DNA of 53,042 nt from Pseudomonas sp. GV085 (GCF_003050925.1 NZ_QAOV01000023.1:1-53042); one strand, 5' to 3'. Shown: positions 17,710-26,343, numbered from the stretch's first letter. The notes: generated by a model not told the origin, from the sequence alone. Program-made: numbers and translations.

Positions 17710-18458
17710 TGAGCGACCGTCATTTCGATCAACTGGCGACCCGTTTCGCCGAAAAAATCTACGGCGGTGCCAAAGGTGCGATCCGTCTGGCGGTGTTGCA
17801 GGCCGATCTGGCCGAAACCTTGCCCGACCGGCCGTTGCGCGTTCTGGACATCGGCGCCGGCCTTGGCCATATGTCGTTGTGGCTGGCCCAGCGCGGCCAT
17901 CAGGTGACCCTCGCCGAGCCGGCCGAACCGATGCTCGAAGGCGCCCGCCAGCGTTTTGCCGAAGCCGGGCAGAGCGCCACGTTCATTCAGGCACCCTGGC
18001 AGGAACTGCTCGGGCAGCTCACCGAGCCCTACGACCTGGTGCTATGCCACGCCGTACTGGAATGGCTGGCCGAACCCCACGCCATCCTGCCGGTGCTGCA
18101 TCAGCTGACCAAGGCGGACGGCTGGCTGTCCCTGGCGTTCTACAACCGCGACGCGCTGATTTATCGCAACTTGCTCAAGGGCCATTTCCGCAAGATGCGC
18201 AAGAACGACATGGCCGGCGAAAAGCAGAGCCTGACCCCGCAGCAGCCCCTTGATCCGCGCGAGCTGGCGACGCAACTTGAAGGCTTATGGAAGGTCGAAA
18301 TACAGAGTGGCGTGCGAGTTTTTCACGATTACATGCCGGTGGAATTCCAGGCCCGCGCCGAGCTCGTGGACCTGTTGGAAATGGAGCTGGCCCACCGCCG
18401 TCATCCAAGCTTTGCCGGGCTTGGGCGTTACTTGCACTGGATCTGTCGGCCTGTCTGA
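17709..18458 (+). CDS. cmoM: tRNA 5-carboxymethoxyuridine methyltransferase
   Basis: CmoM (formerly SmtA) methylates carboxymethoxyuridine at the tRNA wobble position using S-adenosylmethionine. The 249-residue product matches remembered E. coli CmoM along its length. The start DRHFDQLATRFAEKIYGGAK, the SAM loop VLDIGAGLGHMS near residues 44-55, HAVLEWLAEPH in the middle and GVRVFHDYM near the end are all diagnostic. It overlaps the MazG-like gene by one base. The two downstream lipoprotein genes follow in the same direction and may be cotranscribed. Confidence 0.93.
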   Translation: MSDRHFDQLATRFAEKIYGGAKGAIRLAVLQADLAETLPDRPLRVLDIGAGLGHMSLWLAQRGHQVTLAEPAEPMLEGARQRFAEAGQSATFIQAPWQELLGQLTEPYDLVLCHAVLEWLAEPHAILPVLHQLTKADGWLSLAFYNRDALIYRNLLKGHFRKMRKNDMAGEKQSLTPQQPLDPRELATQLEGLWKVEIQSGVRVFHDYMPVEFQARAELVDLLEMELAHRRHPSFAGLGRYLHWICRPV

Positions 18459-18470
18459 TCGGAGCACGAA

Positions 18471-19079
18471 ATGAAAAATCATTCAGGTGTACTGGTGCTC
18501 TGCCTGGGGCTGGCTGCCTGTCAGGGCAGCAACCCCTATGTAGCCACCTCAACCCCTTTGCCACCGGCACCGCCCCAGGCTGCCAATACGTTCGATCGCA
18601 GCGCCTACCCGGCGCCGTCCCGTGACTATGGCAAGTACCGCAGTTGGGCCTGGCTCAACGGCCATCTGCCACCGGGCACCGCGTGGGCGGACTCGGCGCA
18701 GGTTGCCGAAGCGGTCAGCAATGCGCTGGATCAGCGGGGTTTGCGCCCGTTGCATGACAATCGTCCGGCGGACCTGTTTGTCAGCGCCGACCTTCGCCTG
18801 GAAACCCGCTTGCGTCAGGTTCAGGACGACTATTACGGCGGCGGTTATGGCGGCTACAACGGCTACCGCCCTGGATATGGCGGATACGCTACCGTGCCGA
18901 TCATCCGTACCTATCGGGAACAGGTCGTGGTCGTGCAGGTGGACATGTTTGACGCCAAAAGCGGTCAACCGATATGGAGTTCCAGCGCTGAAACCGGCAA
19001 CCGGGGCAGCGAAAGCGAGCGCGCCGATGCGATACGGGAGGCTGTGGAAAAGGCTATGTCGGCGTATCCTCCTAGTTAG
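18471..19079 (+). CDS. DUF4136 lipoprotein
   Basis: The 202-residue product is a predicted lipoprotein: a short signal peptide ends in the lipobox LAAC with C17 as the lipidated residue. The mature part begins with a Pro/Ala-rich stretch and then shows the DUF4136 core (YGKYRSWAWL, VAEAVSNALDQRGLRP). A Gly/Tyr-rich loop (DDYYGGGYGGYNGYRPGYGG) interrupts it. The function is unknown. It lies 12 bases after cmoM and 55 bases before a second member of the same family. Confidence 0.88.
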   Translation: MKNHSGVLVLCLGLAACQGSNPYVATSTPLPPAPPQAANTFDRSAYPAPSRDYGKYRSWAWLNGHLPPGTAWADSAQVAEAVSNALDQRGLRPLHDNRPADLFVSADLRLETRLRQVQDDYYGGGYGGYNGYRPGYGGYATVPIIRTYREQVVVVQVDMFDAKSGQPIWSSSAETGNRGSESERADAIREAVEKAMSAYPPS

Positions 19080-19134
19080 CTTCTTGTAGATAAGAAGCAT
19101 TCCACAGGATCATGTCTTCTACCGGAGAATTATC

Positions 19135-19698
19135 ATGTTCCGCCGTTTTGTTTTACTGGCAGTGGCCGCGCTGCTCAGTGCCTGCGCCGCCAACCAGGTC
19201 AATCATGACTTCGACGCCAGCCGCGACTTTGCTGCCTATCGCAACTGGACCTGGAAAGAACCCGCCCTGCAATACCGTCCCGATGATCCGCGGATCAAGA
19301 GCGACCTGACCGAACAGCGCATCCGTCAGGCGGTTGCCGATCAACTGGATCAGCGCGGTCTGCGTCCGGCCGCTGCAGGCGCCAAGGGCGATTTGAATGT
19401 GCAGGCCTACCTGATTGTCGAAGAACGGCAGCAACAGGTGACCACCAATTACGGCGGCGGCTGGGGTTACCCATGGCATGGCTACTACGGCGCACCGATG
19501 TACAACGAAACCCGCAATGTCAGCTACAAAGTGGCGACCATCCAGATCGATCTGCTCGATGGCAAGGACGGCAAACTGGTGTGGCGTGGCAGTGACGAAC
19601 AGATACTCAGCCGCACGCCGAACCCGACGGATCGTCGCGATGCCATCTGGCAAACGGTCACGCGGATATTGGCCAACTATCCACCGCACGCGTCCTAG
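19135..19698 (+). CDS. DUF4136 lipoprotein, paralogue of the preceding gene
   Basis: The 187-residue product has lipobox LSAC with C17 lipidated. The DUF4136 core is clear: DASRDFAAYRNWTWKEP near residues 26-42 and RIRQAVADQLDQRGLRPAAA further on. A Gly/Tyr/Trp-rich loop (NYGGGWGYPWHGYYGAPMY) sits where the neighbour has its own. The two probably arose by duplication and may be expressed together, since a terminator follows only the second. The function is unknown. Confidence 0.9.
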   Translation: MFRRFVLLAVAALLSACAANQVNHDFDASRDFAAYRNWTWKEPALQYRPDDPRIKSDLTEQRIRQAVADQLDQRGLRPAAAGAKGDLNVQAYLIVEERQQQVTTNYGGGWGYPWHGYYGAPMYNETRNVSYKVATIQIDLLDGKDGKLVWRGSDEQILSRTPNPTDRRDAIWQTVTRILANYPPHAS

Positions 19699-19714
19699 AA
19701 TCAGCCGGCCTCTC

Positions 19715-19744
19715 AACCCCTGTGCTCCCCGCAGGGGTTTTTTT
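19715..19744 (+). terminator. rho-independent terminator after the DUF4136 pair
   Basis: AACCCCTG (19715-19722) pairs with CAGGGGTT (19732-19739) over a 9-base loop and is followed by a run of seven T residues. Confidence 0.93.
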
Positions 19745-19781
19745 ATGCTCGACTCTGGCGAGTTGTATCCCCCGACCCAAC

Positions 19782-19810
19782 TGTGGGAGCGAGCTTGCTC
19801 GCGATGGCGG
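19782..19810. repeat. single REP element, type A
   Basis: TGTGGGAGCGAGCTTGCTCG followed by CGATGGCGG is one REP copy with no inverted partner nearby. Confidence 0.85.
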
Positions 19811-19904
19811 CCTGTCAGCCGACCAATCCTGTGTAGTTTTCCTCAAGTCCCGAGGAAACCTCCGACACGTTTTTCAGGTTGCCCGTCGGAAGCACGATCT
19901 CTAG

Positions 19905-20135
19905 CCTTTGTCTGTCGCTGCAAAATCAGTGATCGGGTTTGGTCGCCCGGGTTTAGAATGGCGCACAGTGCCGCGCGAGCGGCATTTTTGTGCTTGCTTA
20001 ATGGCGAGCTGTGCGTGGGAGGGCCTAGGCCCTGCCGGGTTTCCATTCCCTGGTCGACCAACCTGCGTACGGTTCGCCACCCTTCTGCTTGGTCGCAGTG
20101 ATGGCGAACTCCAAATTCAAGAATGGAGCTTCACC
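19905..20135 (+). promoter_or_regulatory. structured 5' leader of the DUF6124 gene
   Basis: The 19699-20135 gap holds the terminator and REP listed above and then this leader. It contains the palindrome GGGCCTAGGCCC (20021-20032) and the palindrome TGGTCGACCA (20051-20060). An 8-bp hairpin GTTCGCCA (20072-20079) with TGGCGAAC (20102-20109) lies 26 bases before the ATG. The reading frame of the gene stays open through the whole leader from 19908, which is unusual for an untranslated region. I recall very similar leaders upstream of DUF6124/DUF3077 genes in other Pseudomonas. A regulatory RNA role is inference. Confidence 0.5.
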
Positions 20136-20486
20136 ATGATCAAACCCACCCCAAATCCCCCCGAAACCGACGACGTTTCCCCATACCATTCCCCCCACTC
20201 AAACAAACTCCACGAAGCCGCCGACCGCGCCCTCGATCACTACCTCAATCCACCTAAGCAGCCTGCCATTCACAAACCCAGCACGATGTTCGTCATTGCC
20301 CCGGATATCGATACCGAAACCCTGCTGGCCCACGCCTGTGAATCACTGGCGTCGGCGAGTGTGATGGCGAGTGATTTTGCGGGGTTTCTGGAGGGCTCGC
20401 AGCGCAACACTCTGCTGGGGATTGCGCAGGTGATCATGCTGGGTGAACTGGCTGTAAATAGGGCCTTGGATAATCTCGATCCGTAA
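20136..20486 (+). CDS. DUF6124 (formerly DUF3077) family protein
   Basis: The 116-residue product matches a small family that is abundant and multi-copy in Pseudomonas. It starts with a Pro-rich MIKPTPNPPETDD tail, then a helix with KLHEAADRALDHYL. The C-terminal half (LLAHACESLASASVMASDFA and NTLLGIAQVIMLGELAVNRA) is predicted all-helical. The function is unknown. I chose the ATG at 20136 because GGAG lies 7 bases upstream and family members begin there; the frame is open for 76 more codons upstream. Confidence 0.85.
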   Translation: MIKPTPNPPETDDVSPYHSPHSNKLHEAADRALDHYLNPPKQPAIHKPSTMFVIAPDIDTETLLAHACESLASASVMASDFAGFLEGSQRNTLLGIAQVIMLGELAVNRALDNLDP

Positions 20487-20503
20487 GACTGACCACGGAG
20501 CTT

Positions 20504-20535
20504 CTGTGGCGAGGGAGCAAGCTCCCGAGCCACAG
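20504..20535. repeat. REP-like hairpin, GCGAGGGAGC type
   Basis: CTGTGGC, GAGGGAGC, AA, GCTCCCGA and GCCACAG form a hairpin of 13 pairs with one internal GA/GA mismatch. It is a different REP class from the others here. It may also insulate the convergent ends of the DUF6124 and MaoC genes. Confidence 0.75.
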
Positions 20536-20553
20536 ACATCGGCTATATCAGGA

Positions 20554-21408
20554 TCAGGCAACCGGCCGCCAGTGCCCGACCATATGCTCCAGATCCCCGG
20601 CACCCACCAATTGCAGATCCCCGCTCGGTCCCGGCGCGCTGGCCAGCAACGTCACCTCACCGGGCAACCGTACCGGCTTCTTGAACTGCACCGCGATCTC
20701 GACATTCGCCGCTGGCAGATGCCCGGCCAGCGCAGCCAGCGTGCGCGCCTTGTTCCACAGACCATGGGCGATGGCGGTCGGGAAACCGAAGAGTCGGGCG
20801 CTGGCCGCGCTCAGGTGGATCGGGTTGTAGTCGCCGGACACCTTGGCGTATTGCCGGCCGATGTCCGAGGGCGCTTTCCAGTGCTCGATTTCGCTCAAGT
20901 CCTGGCTGGTTGTCAGAGGTTCTTCGAGCGGTTCACCCTCGAGTTTGACGCCGCGACAGAGCATCCGGCTTTGCGCTTCCCACAACGGCCCCAACTGATC
21001 GTCGAGGGTGGTGAGCAAATCGAACGTCGCGCCTTTGGCGTGGGGTTGCAGGTTCTGTACTTGTACGCTGACGCGCACCCGATTCACCCCGCCCATGGGG
21101 CGCAGCACACGAATGCGATTGCTCAGGTGTATCAGGCCCAGCAGCGGGAACGGGAAGTCCCTGGTCGTGAGCAATTGCATCTGCAAGGCAAACCCGAGGA
21201 TGTGCGGGTAGGTCGGTGGCAGCAGGCCGTTGTCGGCGAAACCACAGACCTCGCGATAAGCCGCCAGGCGCTTGGGATCGACTTCGACCCAGCAATGCAA
21301 ACCCGAATCGGGCAGGCGGCTGCCCGTGATTTTTCGCCGTGTCGCCGCTCGTGCGTACGACCCCGGAAGGCTCGGTTCGCGATTGAGTGTGTGCCAGTCG
21401 GTGATCAT
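20554..21408 (-). CDS. MaoC family hydratase/dehydratase
   Basis: This hot-dog-fold protein is predicted to hydrate enoyl-CoA or dehydrate hydroxyacyl thioesters. The 284-residue product has the hydratase-2 motif at D193 to H198 (SGDYNPIHLS) followed by FPTAIAHGLW. I chose the ATG at 21408, 2 bases from the stop of the upstream reductase gene, so the two are translationally coupled. The combination with a FabG4-type reductase and a thiolase matches a set also known in mycobacteria (HtdX, FabG4, FadA2). Confidence 0.88.
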   Translation of the reverse strand: MITDWHTLNREPSLPGSYARAATRRKITGSRLPDSGLHCWVEVDPKRLAAYREVCGFADNGLLPPTYPHILGFALQMQLLTTRDFPFPLLGLIHLSNRIRVLRPMGGVNRVRVSVQVQNLQPHAKGATFDLLTTLDDQLGPLWEAQSRMLCRGVKLEGEPLEEPLTTSQDLSEIEHWKAPSDIGRQYAKVSGDYNPIHLSAASARLFGFPTAIAHGLWNKARTLAALAGHLPAANVEIAVQFKKPVRLPGEVTLLASAPGPSGDLQLVGAGDLEHMVGHWRPVA

Positions 21409-21410
21409 CC

Positions 21411-22763
21411 TTAAGCCCCCAGAGCGCTTTGCCCACACACGCGCAACGCTTGCCCGGTGAACGCGCCGGTGCCCGGTTGCGCGAGCCAGGCCACGGCTTC
21501 GGCGACGTCTTGTGGCAAGCCGCCCTGGCCAAGCGAACTCATGCGCCGTCCGGCTTCGCGCAGGCTGAAGGGAATGTGCGCGGTCATTTGCGTTTCGATG
21601 AAGCCCGGCGCCACGGCGTTGATGCTGATACCGCGCTCGGTGAGCAGTGGCGCCCACGCTTGCGCCAGGCCAATGAGCCCGGCCTTGCTCGCCGCGTAAT
21701 TGGTTTGCCCGCGATTGCCGGCGATGCCGCTGATGGACGCCAACAGGATCACCCGGCCGTTGTCGTGCAGGGTGCCGCTGTCGAGCAGGGCTTTGGTCAG
21801 CACTTGCGGCGCATTGAAGTTGACTGCCAGCACGGCGTCCCAGTATTCGGGGGTCATGTTGGCCAGGGTTTTGTCACGGGTGATGCCGGCGTTGTGCACC
21901 ACGATGTCAAGGCCATCGGGCAACTGTTCGATCAACTGCGCGGCGGCGTCTTCGGCGCAGATGTCGAGGGTGATGCTGCGCCCACCGAGGCGCGCGGCGA
22001 GGGCATCGAGATCGGTTTTGGCCGGGGGCACGTCGAGCAGGATGACGTCGGCACCATCACGGGCCAGGGTTTCCGCGATGGCGGCACCAATGCCCCGCGC
22101 CGCGCCGGTGACCAGTGCCTTGCACCCGGCGAGCGGGCGTGTCCAGTCGGTGACTGGCGTCGAGCACGGATTCAAGCGAATGACCTGCCCGGACACGAAC
22201 GCGCTTTTGGGTGAGAGGAAAAACCGCAGCGGGCCTTCCAGTTGCGCCTCGGCCCCTTCGCCGACGTAGATCAATTGCAGGGTGCCACCGCTGCGTAATT
22301 CCTTGGCCAGGGAACGGCTGAAACCCTCCAGGGCACGCTGCGCACTGGCGGCGAACGGGTCGCGCAAGGTTTGCGGATCGCGTCCGAGAATCACCAGGTG
22401 GGCACAGTGTTCGAGGTTCTTCATCAGCGGCTGGAAAAACTCGCGCAGTTGCTTGAGTTGATCGGTGTGCAGCAGGTCACTGGCATCGAACACCACTGCC
22501 TTGAGTTTCGGTCCATGGCCGGGAATCCAGGCCGTGGCCATCGAAGGTTCGGTGCCGTAGCTGTAGATCGCGTCGGTCAGGCGGTTGGCAAAGGCGCTGA
22601 CGTGTTCGGCCAATGGCCCGCCGCCGATCAACAACGCACCTTCCACGGGCCGCAGTCGGCCTGCTTGCCAGCGCTCCAGTCTGGTCGGCACCGGCAACCC
22701 CAGGGCGCCGACCAGACGATGGCCGATGGATGAGTTGGCAAAGTCGATATAGCGGTCAGACAT
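21411..22763 (-). CDS. 3-oxoacyl-ACP/CoA reductase, FabG4-type (high molecular weight)
   Basis: This is an NAD(P)H-dependent ketoacyl reductase. At 450 residues it is much longer than ordinary FabG (about 245). Residues 1-200 form the extra N-terminal flavodoxin-like domain of the high-molecular-weight class. The C-terminal short-chain dehydrogenase domain has the cofactor loop TGAARGIG (219-226) and catalytic S342, Y355 and K359. It precedes the MaoC gene in one operon and diverges from the thiolase gene. It corresponds in position and type to PA4786. Confidence 0.92.
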   Translation of the reverse strand: MSDRYIDFANSSIGHRLVGALGLPVPTRLERWQAGRLRPVEGALLIGGGPLAEHVSAFANRLTDAIYSYGTEPSMATAWIPGHGPKLKAVVFDASDLLHTDQLKQLREFFQPLMKNLEHCAHLVILGRDPQTLRDPFAASAQRALEGFSRSLAKELRSGGTLQLIYVGEGAEAQLEGPLRFFLSPKSAFVSGQVIRLNPCSTPVTDWTRPLAGCKALVTGAARGIGAAIAETLARDGADVILLDVPPAKTDLDALAARLGGRSITLDICAEDAAAQLIEQLPDGLDIVVHNAGITRDKTLANMTPEYWDAVLAVNFNAPQVLTKALLDSGTLHDNGRVILLASISGIAGNRGQTNYAASKAGLIGLAQAWAPLLTERGISINAVAPGFIETQMTAHIPFSLREAGRRMSSLGQGGLPQDVAEAVAWLAQPGTGAFTGQALRVCGQSALGA

Positions 22764-22853
22764 GGAACGCGCTCCGAAAGCTGGGGATCAAAGTGTGGAC
22801 CACGAGCGGCGATCAGTCGTTCGATCCACGAGATAAGGCCTACGCTTGGTCAT

Positions 22854-22938
22854 TGTAGGAGCTGCCGAAGGCTGCGATCTTTTGATCTTGATTCCAAAAA
22901 GCCAAGTCAACAGATCGCAGCCTTCGGCAGCTCCTACA
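22854..22938. repeat. REPIN, type C arms
   Basis: TGTAGGAGCTGCCGAAGGCT and GCGATCT at 22854-22880 are repeated exactly in inverted form at 22912-22938, giving 27-bp perfect arms and a 31-base spacer. It sits in the divergent promoter gap between the reductase and thiolase genes, which is an unusual place for a REPIN. Confidence 0.9.
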
Positions 22939-22980
22939 GGGGGGGAGTTTCAAATTTGGCAATTTCATCAGGAGCTTTTC

Positions 22981-24258
22981 ATGACCCAACTGCGCCGCGT
23001 CGCGATCATCGGCGGTAACCGGATTCCCTTCGCCCGCTCCAATGGCCCCTACGCCACGGCCAGTAACCAGGTGATGCTCACCGCCGCCCTCGAAGGCCTG
23101 ATCGAACGTTACAACCTGCATGGCCTGCGCATCGGCGAAGTGGTCGCCGGGGCCGTGCTCAAGTTATCGCGGGACATGAACCTTGCACGCGAGTGCGTAC
23201 TGGGTTCGCGACTGTCGCCCGCCACCCCGGCCTATGACATCCAGCAGGCTTGCGGCACCGGGCTGGAAGCGGCGTTGCTGGTGGCGAACAAGATTGCCCT
23301 GGGCCAGATCGACTGCGGCATTGCCGGTGGTGTGGACACCACCTCGGATGCGCCGATCAGCGTCAGCGAAGGGCTGCGCAAAATCCTCCTGCAAGCCAAT
23401 CGCGCGAAAACCACCGGCGACAAACTGAAAACCTTCCTGCAATTGCGACCCAAACATCTGATCCCCGAGTTCCCGCGCAACGGCGAGCCGCGCACCGGGT
23501 TGTCCATGGGGCAGCATTGCGAGTTGATGGCCCAGACCTGGAACATCCCTCGCGAAGCCCAGGATCAATTGGCGCTTGAGAGCCATCAGAAGCTGGCCGC
23601 GTCCTACGCCGAAGGCTGGCACAACGACCTGATGACACCGTTCCTGGGCCTGACCCGCGACAACAATCTGCGCCCGGACTCCACGCTGGAAAAGCTCGTC
23701 GCGCTCAAGCCAGCCTATGAGAAAAGTGCCAGGGGCACCCTGACCGCGGGCAACTCCACGCCGCTGACTGATGGCGCGTCACTGGTGCTGCTGGGCAGCG
23801 AAGAATGGGCCAAGGCACGCGGGTTACCGATTCTTGCCTACTGGCGCGACGGCGAGGCGGCTGCAGTGGATTTCGTCAACGGTGCCGAAGGGTTGTTGAT
23901 GGCGCCGGTCTACGCCGTGCCACGTTTGCTGGCGCGCAATGGCCTGAGCTTGCAGGATTTCGACTACTACGAAATCCACGAAGCCTTCGCAGCGCAAGTG
24001 CTGTGCACGTTGAAGGCCTGGGAAGATCCGCAATATTGCAAAACCCGTCTCGGCCTCGATGCGCCGTTGGGCTCGATTGACCGCCGCCGACTCAACGTCA
24101 AGGGCAGTTCACTGGCGGCGGGGCACCCGTTTGCCGCCACCGGCGGGCGCATCGTCGCCAACCTGGCGAAGTTGCTGGATGCGGCGGGCAAGGGGCGGGG
24201 ATTGATTTCGATTTGTGCGGCGGGCGGGCAGGGCGTGACCGCAATCATCGAACGCTAG
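22981..24258 (+). CDS. acetyl-CoA C-acyltransferase (thiolase, FadI-like)
   Basis: This thiolase is predicted to cleave 3-ketoacyl-CoA or condense acetyl-CoA units. The 425-residue product has the nucleophile C91 (QQACGTGLEA), the histidine loop YEIHEAFAAQ and the second cysteine C412 (ICAAGGQG), so the catalytic set is complete. AGGAG lies 6 bases before the ATG at 22981. It is divergent from the FabG4-type reductase and MaoC genes and matches PA4785. The direction of catalysis in the cell is not decided by sequence. Confidence 0.93.
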   Translation: MTQLRRVAIIGGNRIPFARSNGPYATASNQVMLTAALEGLIERYNLHGLRIGEVVAGAVLKLSRDMNLARECVLGSRLSPATPAYDIQQACGTGLEAALLVANKIALGQIDCGIAGGVDTTSDAPISVSEGLRKILLQANRAKTTGDKLKTFLQLRPKHLIPEFPRNGEPRTGLSMGQHCELMAQTWNIPREAQDQLALESHQKLAASYAEGWHNDLMTPFLGLTRDNNLRPDSTLEKLVALKPAYEKSARGTLTAGNSTPLTDGASLVLLGSEEWAKARGLPILAYWRDGEAAAVDFVNGAEGLLMAPVYAVPRLLARNGLSLQDFDYYEIHEAFAAQVLCTLKAWEDPQYCKTRLGLDAPLGSIDRRRLNVKGSSLAAGHPFAATGGRIVANLAKLLDAAGKGRGLISICAAGGQGVTAIIER

Positions 24259-24269
24259 GCAAAAACAAC

Positions 24270-24373
24270 TGTAGGAGCGAGCCTGCTCCGGGCGGCGTTC
24301 CGACGATGGCGGCATATCAGTCAACATGGATGTTGAAGCTGATGGCCTCATCGCGAGCAGGCTCGCTCCTACA
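24270..24373. repeat. REPIN with one extended arm
   Basis: The right copy, 24349-24373, is ordinary type A. The left copy from 24270 reads TGTAGGAGCGAGCCTGCTCC and then GGGCGGCGTTCCGACGATGG, an extended variant also found in the REPIN at 48514-48632. Confidence 0.8.
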
Positions 24374-24396
24374 GGGTTTAGTGGTGATTTTGCGAA

Positions 24397-26343
24397 TCAG
24401 GTACGGAACCTGCGCACCAACCCGTCCAGCTCATTGGACAACCCGGCCAGGCTCTGGGAATCCAGGCGCGCCGAGTTGGCCAGTTCCGCCACCAACTGCG
24501 CATCGCCGTGGATCTGGCTGATGTGCCGGTTGATGTCTTCGGCCACCTGATGCTGTTGTTCCGCCGCCGTGGCGATCTGGGTGTTCATGTCGCGGATCAC
24601 GTCCACCGACTCGCGGATCTGCCCGAAGCTGCTGCGCGCCTCACCGATGCGCGTCACCGATTGCTGGGACACTTCCAGGCTGGCGTGCATCTGCTGGGTC
24701 ACCTGGCTGGTGCGTTTGGCCAGGTTGCCCAGCAGGCCGTCGATTTCCGCCGTGGAGTCGGCCGTGCGCTTGGCCAGGGCTCGCACTTCGTCAGCCACCA
24801 CGGCAAAACCGCGACCTTGCTCACCGGCCCGGGCCGCTTCGATCGCGGCGTTCAGCGCCAGCAGGTTGGTCTGTTCAGCGATCGAGCGGATGGTCCCCAG
24901 GATCGACTGAATGTCGTTGCTGTCGCGTTCGAGCTGTTGCATCGACTGGGCCGACTGTTCGATTTCCTGGCTCAGGCGATCAACGCTGTTCACCGCCGCA
25001 TCGATCTGCTGCTGACCTTCGCGCGCCTGGCGCTGGCCACTGTCGGCAGACTCCGCCGCCTGGCTGCAAGAGCGCGCGACTTCGTTGGCGGTGGCGACCA
25101 TTTCGTGGAACGCCGTGGAGACCATGTCCACCGCTTCACGCTGGCGTCCGGCGGCTTCGGCCATGTCGCTGGAGACCTGGGTCGAGCTCTTCGATGTGTC
25201 GAGGATCTTGCCCGCTGCACCGCCGATGTTCTGGATCAGGTTGCGAATCGCGGTCAGGAACTGGTTGAACCAGTTGGCCAGTTGCGCGGTTTCATCGTTG
25301 CCACGGATTTGCAGGTTCTGGGTCAGGTCGCCTTCGCCCTGGGCGATGCCTTCAAGGCCACTGGCCACGCTGCGGATCGGGCGCACGATGAGGCTGGCAA
25401 AACTGGCGCCGACGATGGCGAAGATGACGGCCAGGACGGCGGCGATGATGGCGATCAACCAGGTCAACTGGGTCGCGGAACTCATCACATCGTCCTGTTT
25501 GATCAGGCCGATGAAGGTCCAGCCCAGTTGCTCCGATGGCCAGACGTTGGCCATGTAGTGCTCACCGTTGAGCTCCACTTCCACCAGGCCCTTGCCGGCC
25601 TTGGCCAGTTGCGCGTAGCCGTCGCCAAGGCTGTTCAGGGGTTTGAAGTTGTGTTCCGGTTGTTTCGGATCCACCAGGACCATGCCGGTGTTTTCCATCA
25701 GCATCAGGTAGCCGGTTTCACCGAGCTTGATCTGCTTGACGATTTCGGTGAGCTGCTTGAGCGTCACGTCGATGCTGACCACACCGCCGTTGGTGCCCAA
25801 TTTGTTGTCGATGGTGCGCACGGTGCTGACGTAGGTCGCGTCGTCCTGGGCCCAGTAATAGGCCTCGGTGCGCAACGGTTTGCCCGGTTTGGCCTGGGCC
25901 GCCTTGTACCAGGGGCGCTGTCGCGGATCGTAATTGTTCAACTTCGGATCATCCGGCCACGACACGTAGCCGCCCGCCGCCGTGCCGAGGATGGCATAAG
26001 CGTAGGCCGGGTGGCTGTTGCCCAGGTCCTGAAGCAGGGCGAAGACTTTCTTGTCCGCCTCGCCCTGAGGGGCGCTCTCGGCGTTGGCAGCCATGTAAGT
26101 CTTGAGGCTGTCGTCGGAGTTTCGGATCAGCGGCTGCTTGGCCAGGTAATCGACGTTTTGGCTGATGCCGTCAAAGAACAATTGCATGGCGTTGCTGACC
26201 TGACGAATCTCGCGGGCACTGCCGTCGACGAATTCGTCCCTGGCATCACTGCGCAGGTTCAGCACAACGAGGGTGGCGACCAGCACCACGGGCAGGCAGG
26301 CGATGATTGCAAACGCCCAGGTCAACTTCTGTTTGATGTTCAT
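24397..26343 (-). CDS. methyl-accepting chemotaxis protein with dCache sensor
   Basis: The 648-residue chemoreceptor has a membrane helix at about 7-28, a periplasmic dCache domain to about 275, a second helix near 277-300, then HAMP and signalling domains with QTNLLALNAAIEAARAGEQG. The sensor contains YDPRQRPWYKAA and, later, VVSIDVTL. The pattern RxWY plus a downstream aspartate matches the amino-acid-binding dCache signature of PctA-type receptors, so an amino acid or related ligand is likely but not proven. I chose the ATG at 26343, which has GGAG 6 bases upstream and begins the signal anchor; the frame is open further upstream. Confidence 0.9.
   Translation of the reverse strand: MNIKQKLTWAFAIIACLPVVLVATLVVLNLRSDARDEFVDGSAREIRQVSNAMQLFFDGISQNVDYLAKQPLIRNSDDSLKTYMAANAESAPQGEADKKVFALLQDLGNSHPAYAYAILGTAAGGYVSWPDDPKLNNYDPRQRPWYKAAQAKPGKPLRTEAYYWAQDDATYVSTVRTIDNKLGTNGGVVSIDVTLKQLTEIVKQIKLGETGYLMLMENTGMVLVDPKQPEHNFKPLNSLGDGYAQLAKAGKGLVEVELNGEHYMANVWPSEQLGWTFIGLIKQDDVMSSATQLTWLIAIIAAVLAVIFAIVGASFASLIVRPIRSVASGLEGIAQGEGDLTQNLQIRGNDETAQLANWFNQFLTAIRNLIQNIGGAAGKILDTSKSSTQVSSDMAEAAGRQREAVDMVSTAFHEMVATANEVARSCSQAAESADSGQRQAREGQQQIDAAVNSVDRLSQEIEQSAQSMQQLERDSNDIQSILGTIRSIAEQTNLLALNAAIEAARAGEQGRGFAVVADEVRALAKRTADSTAEIDGLLGNLAKRTSQVTQQMHASLEVSQQSVTRIGEARSSFGQIRESVDVIRDMNTQIATAAEQQHQVAEDINRHISQIHGDAQLVAELANSARLDSQSLAGLSNELDGLVRRFRT

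Noticed and set aside
19908..20135. N-terminal extension of the DUF6124 protein
   Set aside because: The frame is open but has no ribosome site at its first start, and family members begin at the ATG at 20136. I kept it as a leader with doubt noted.
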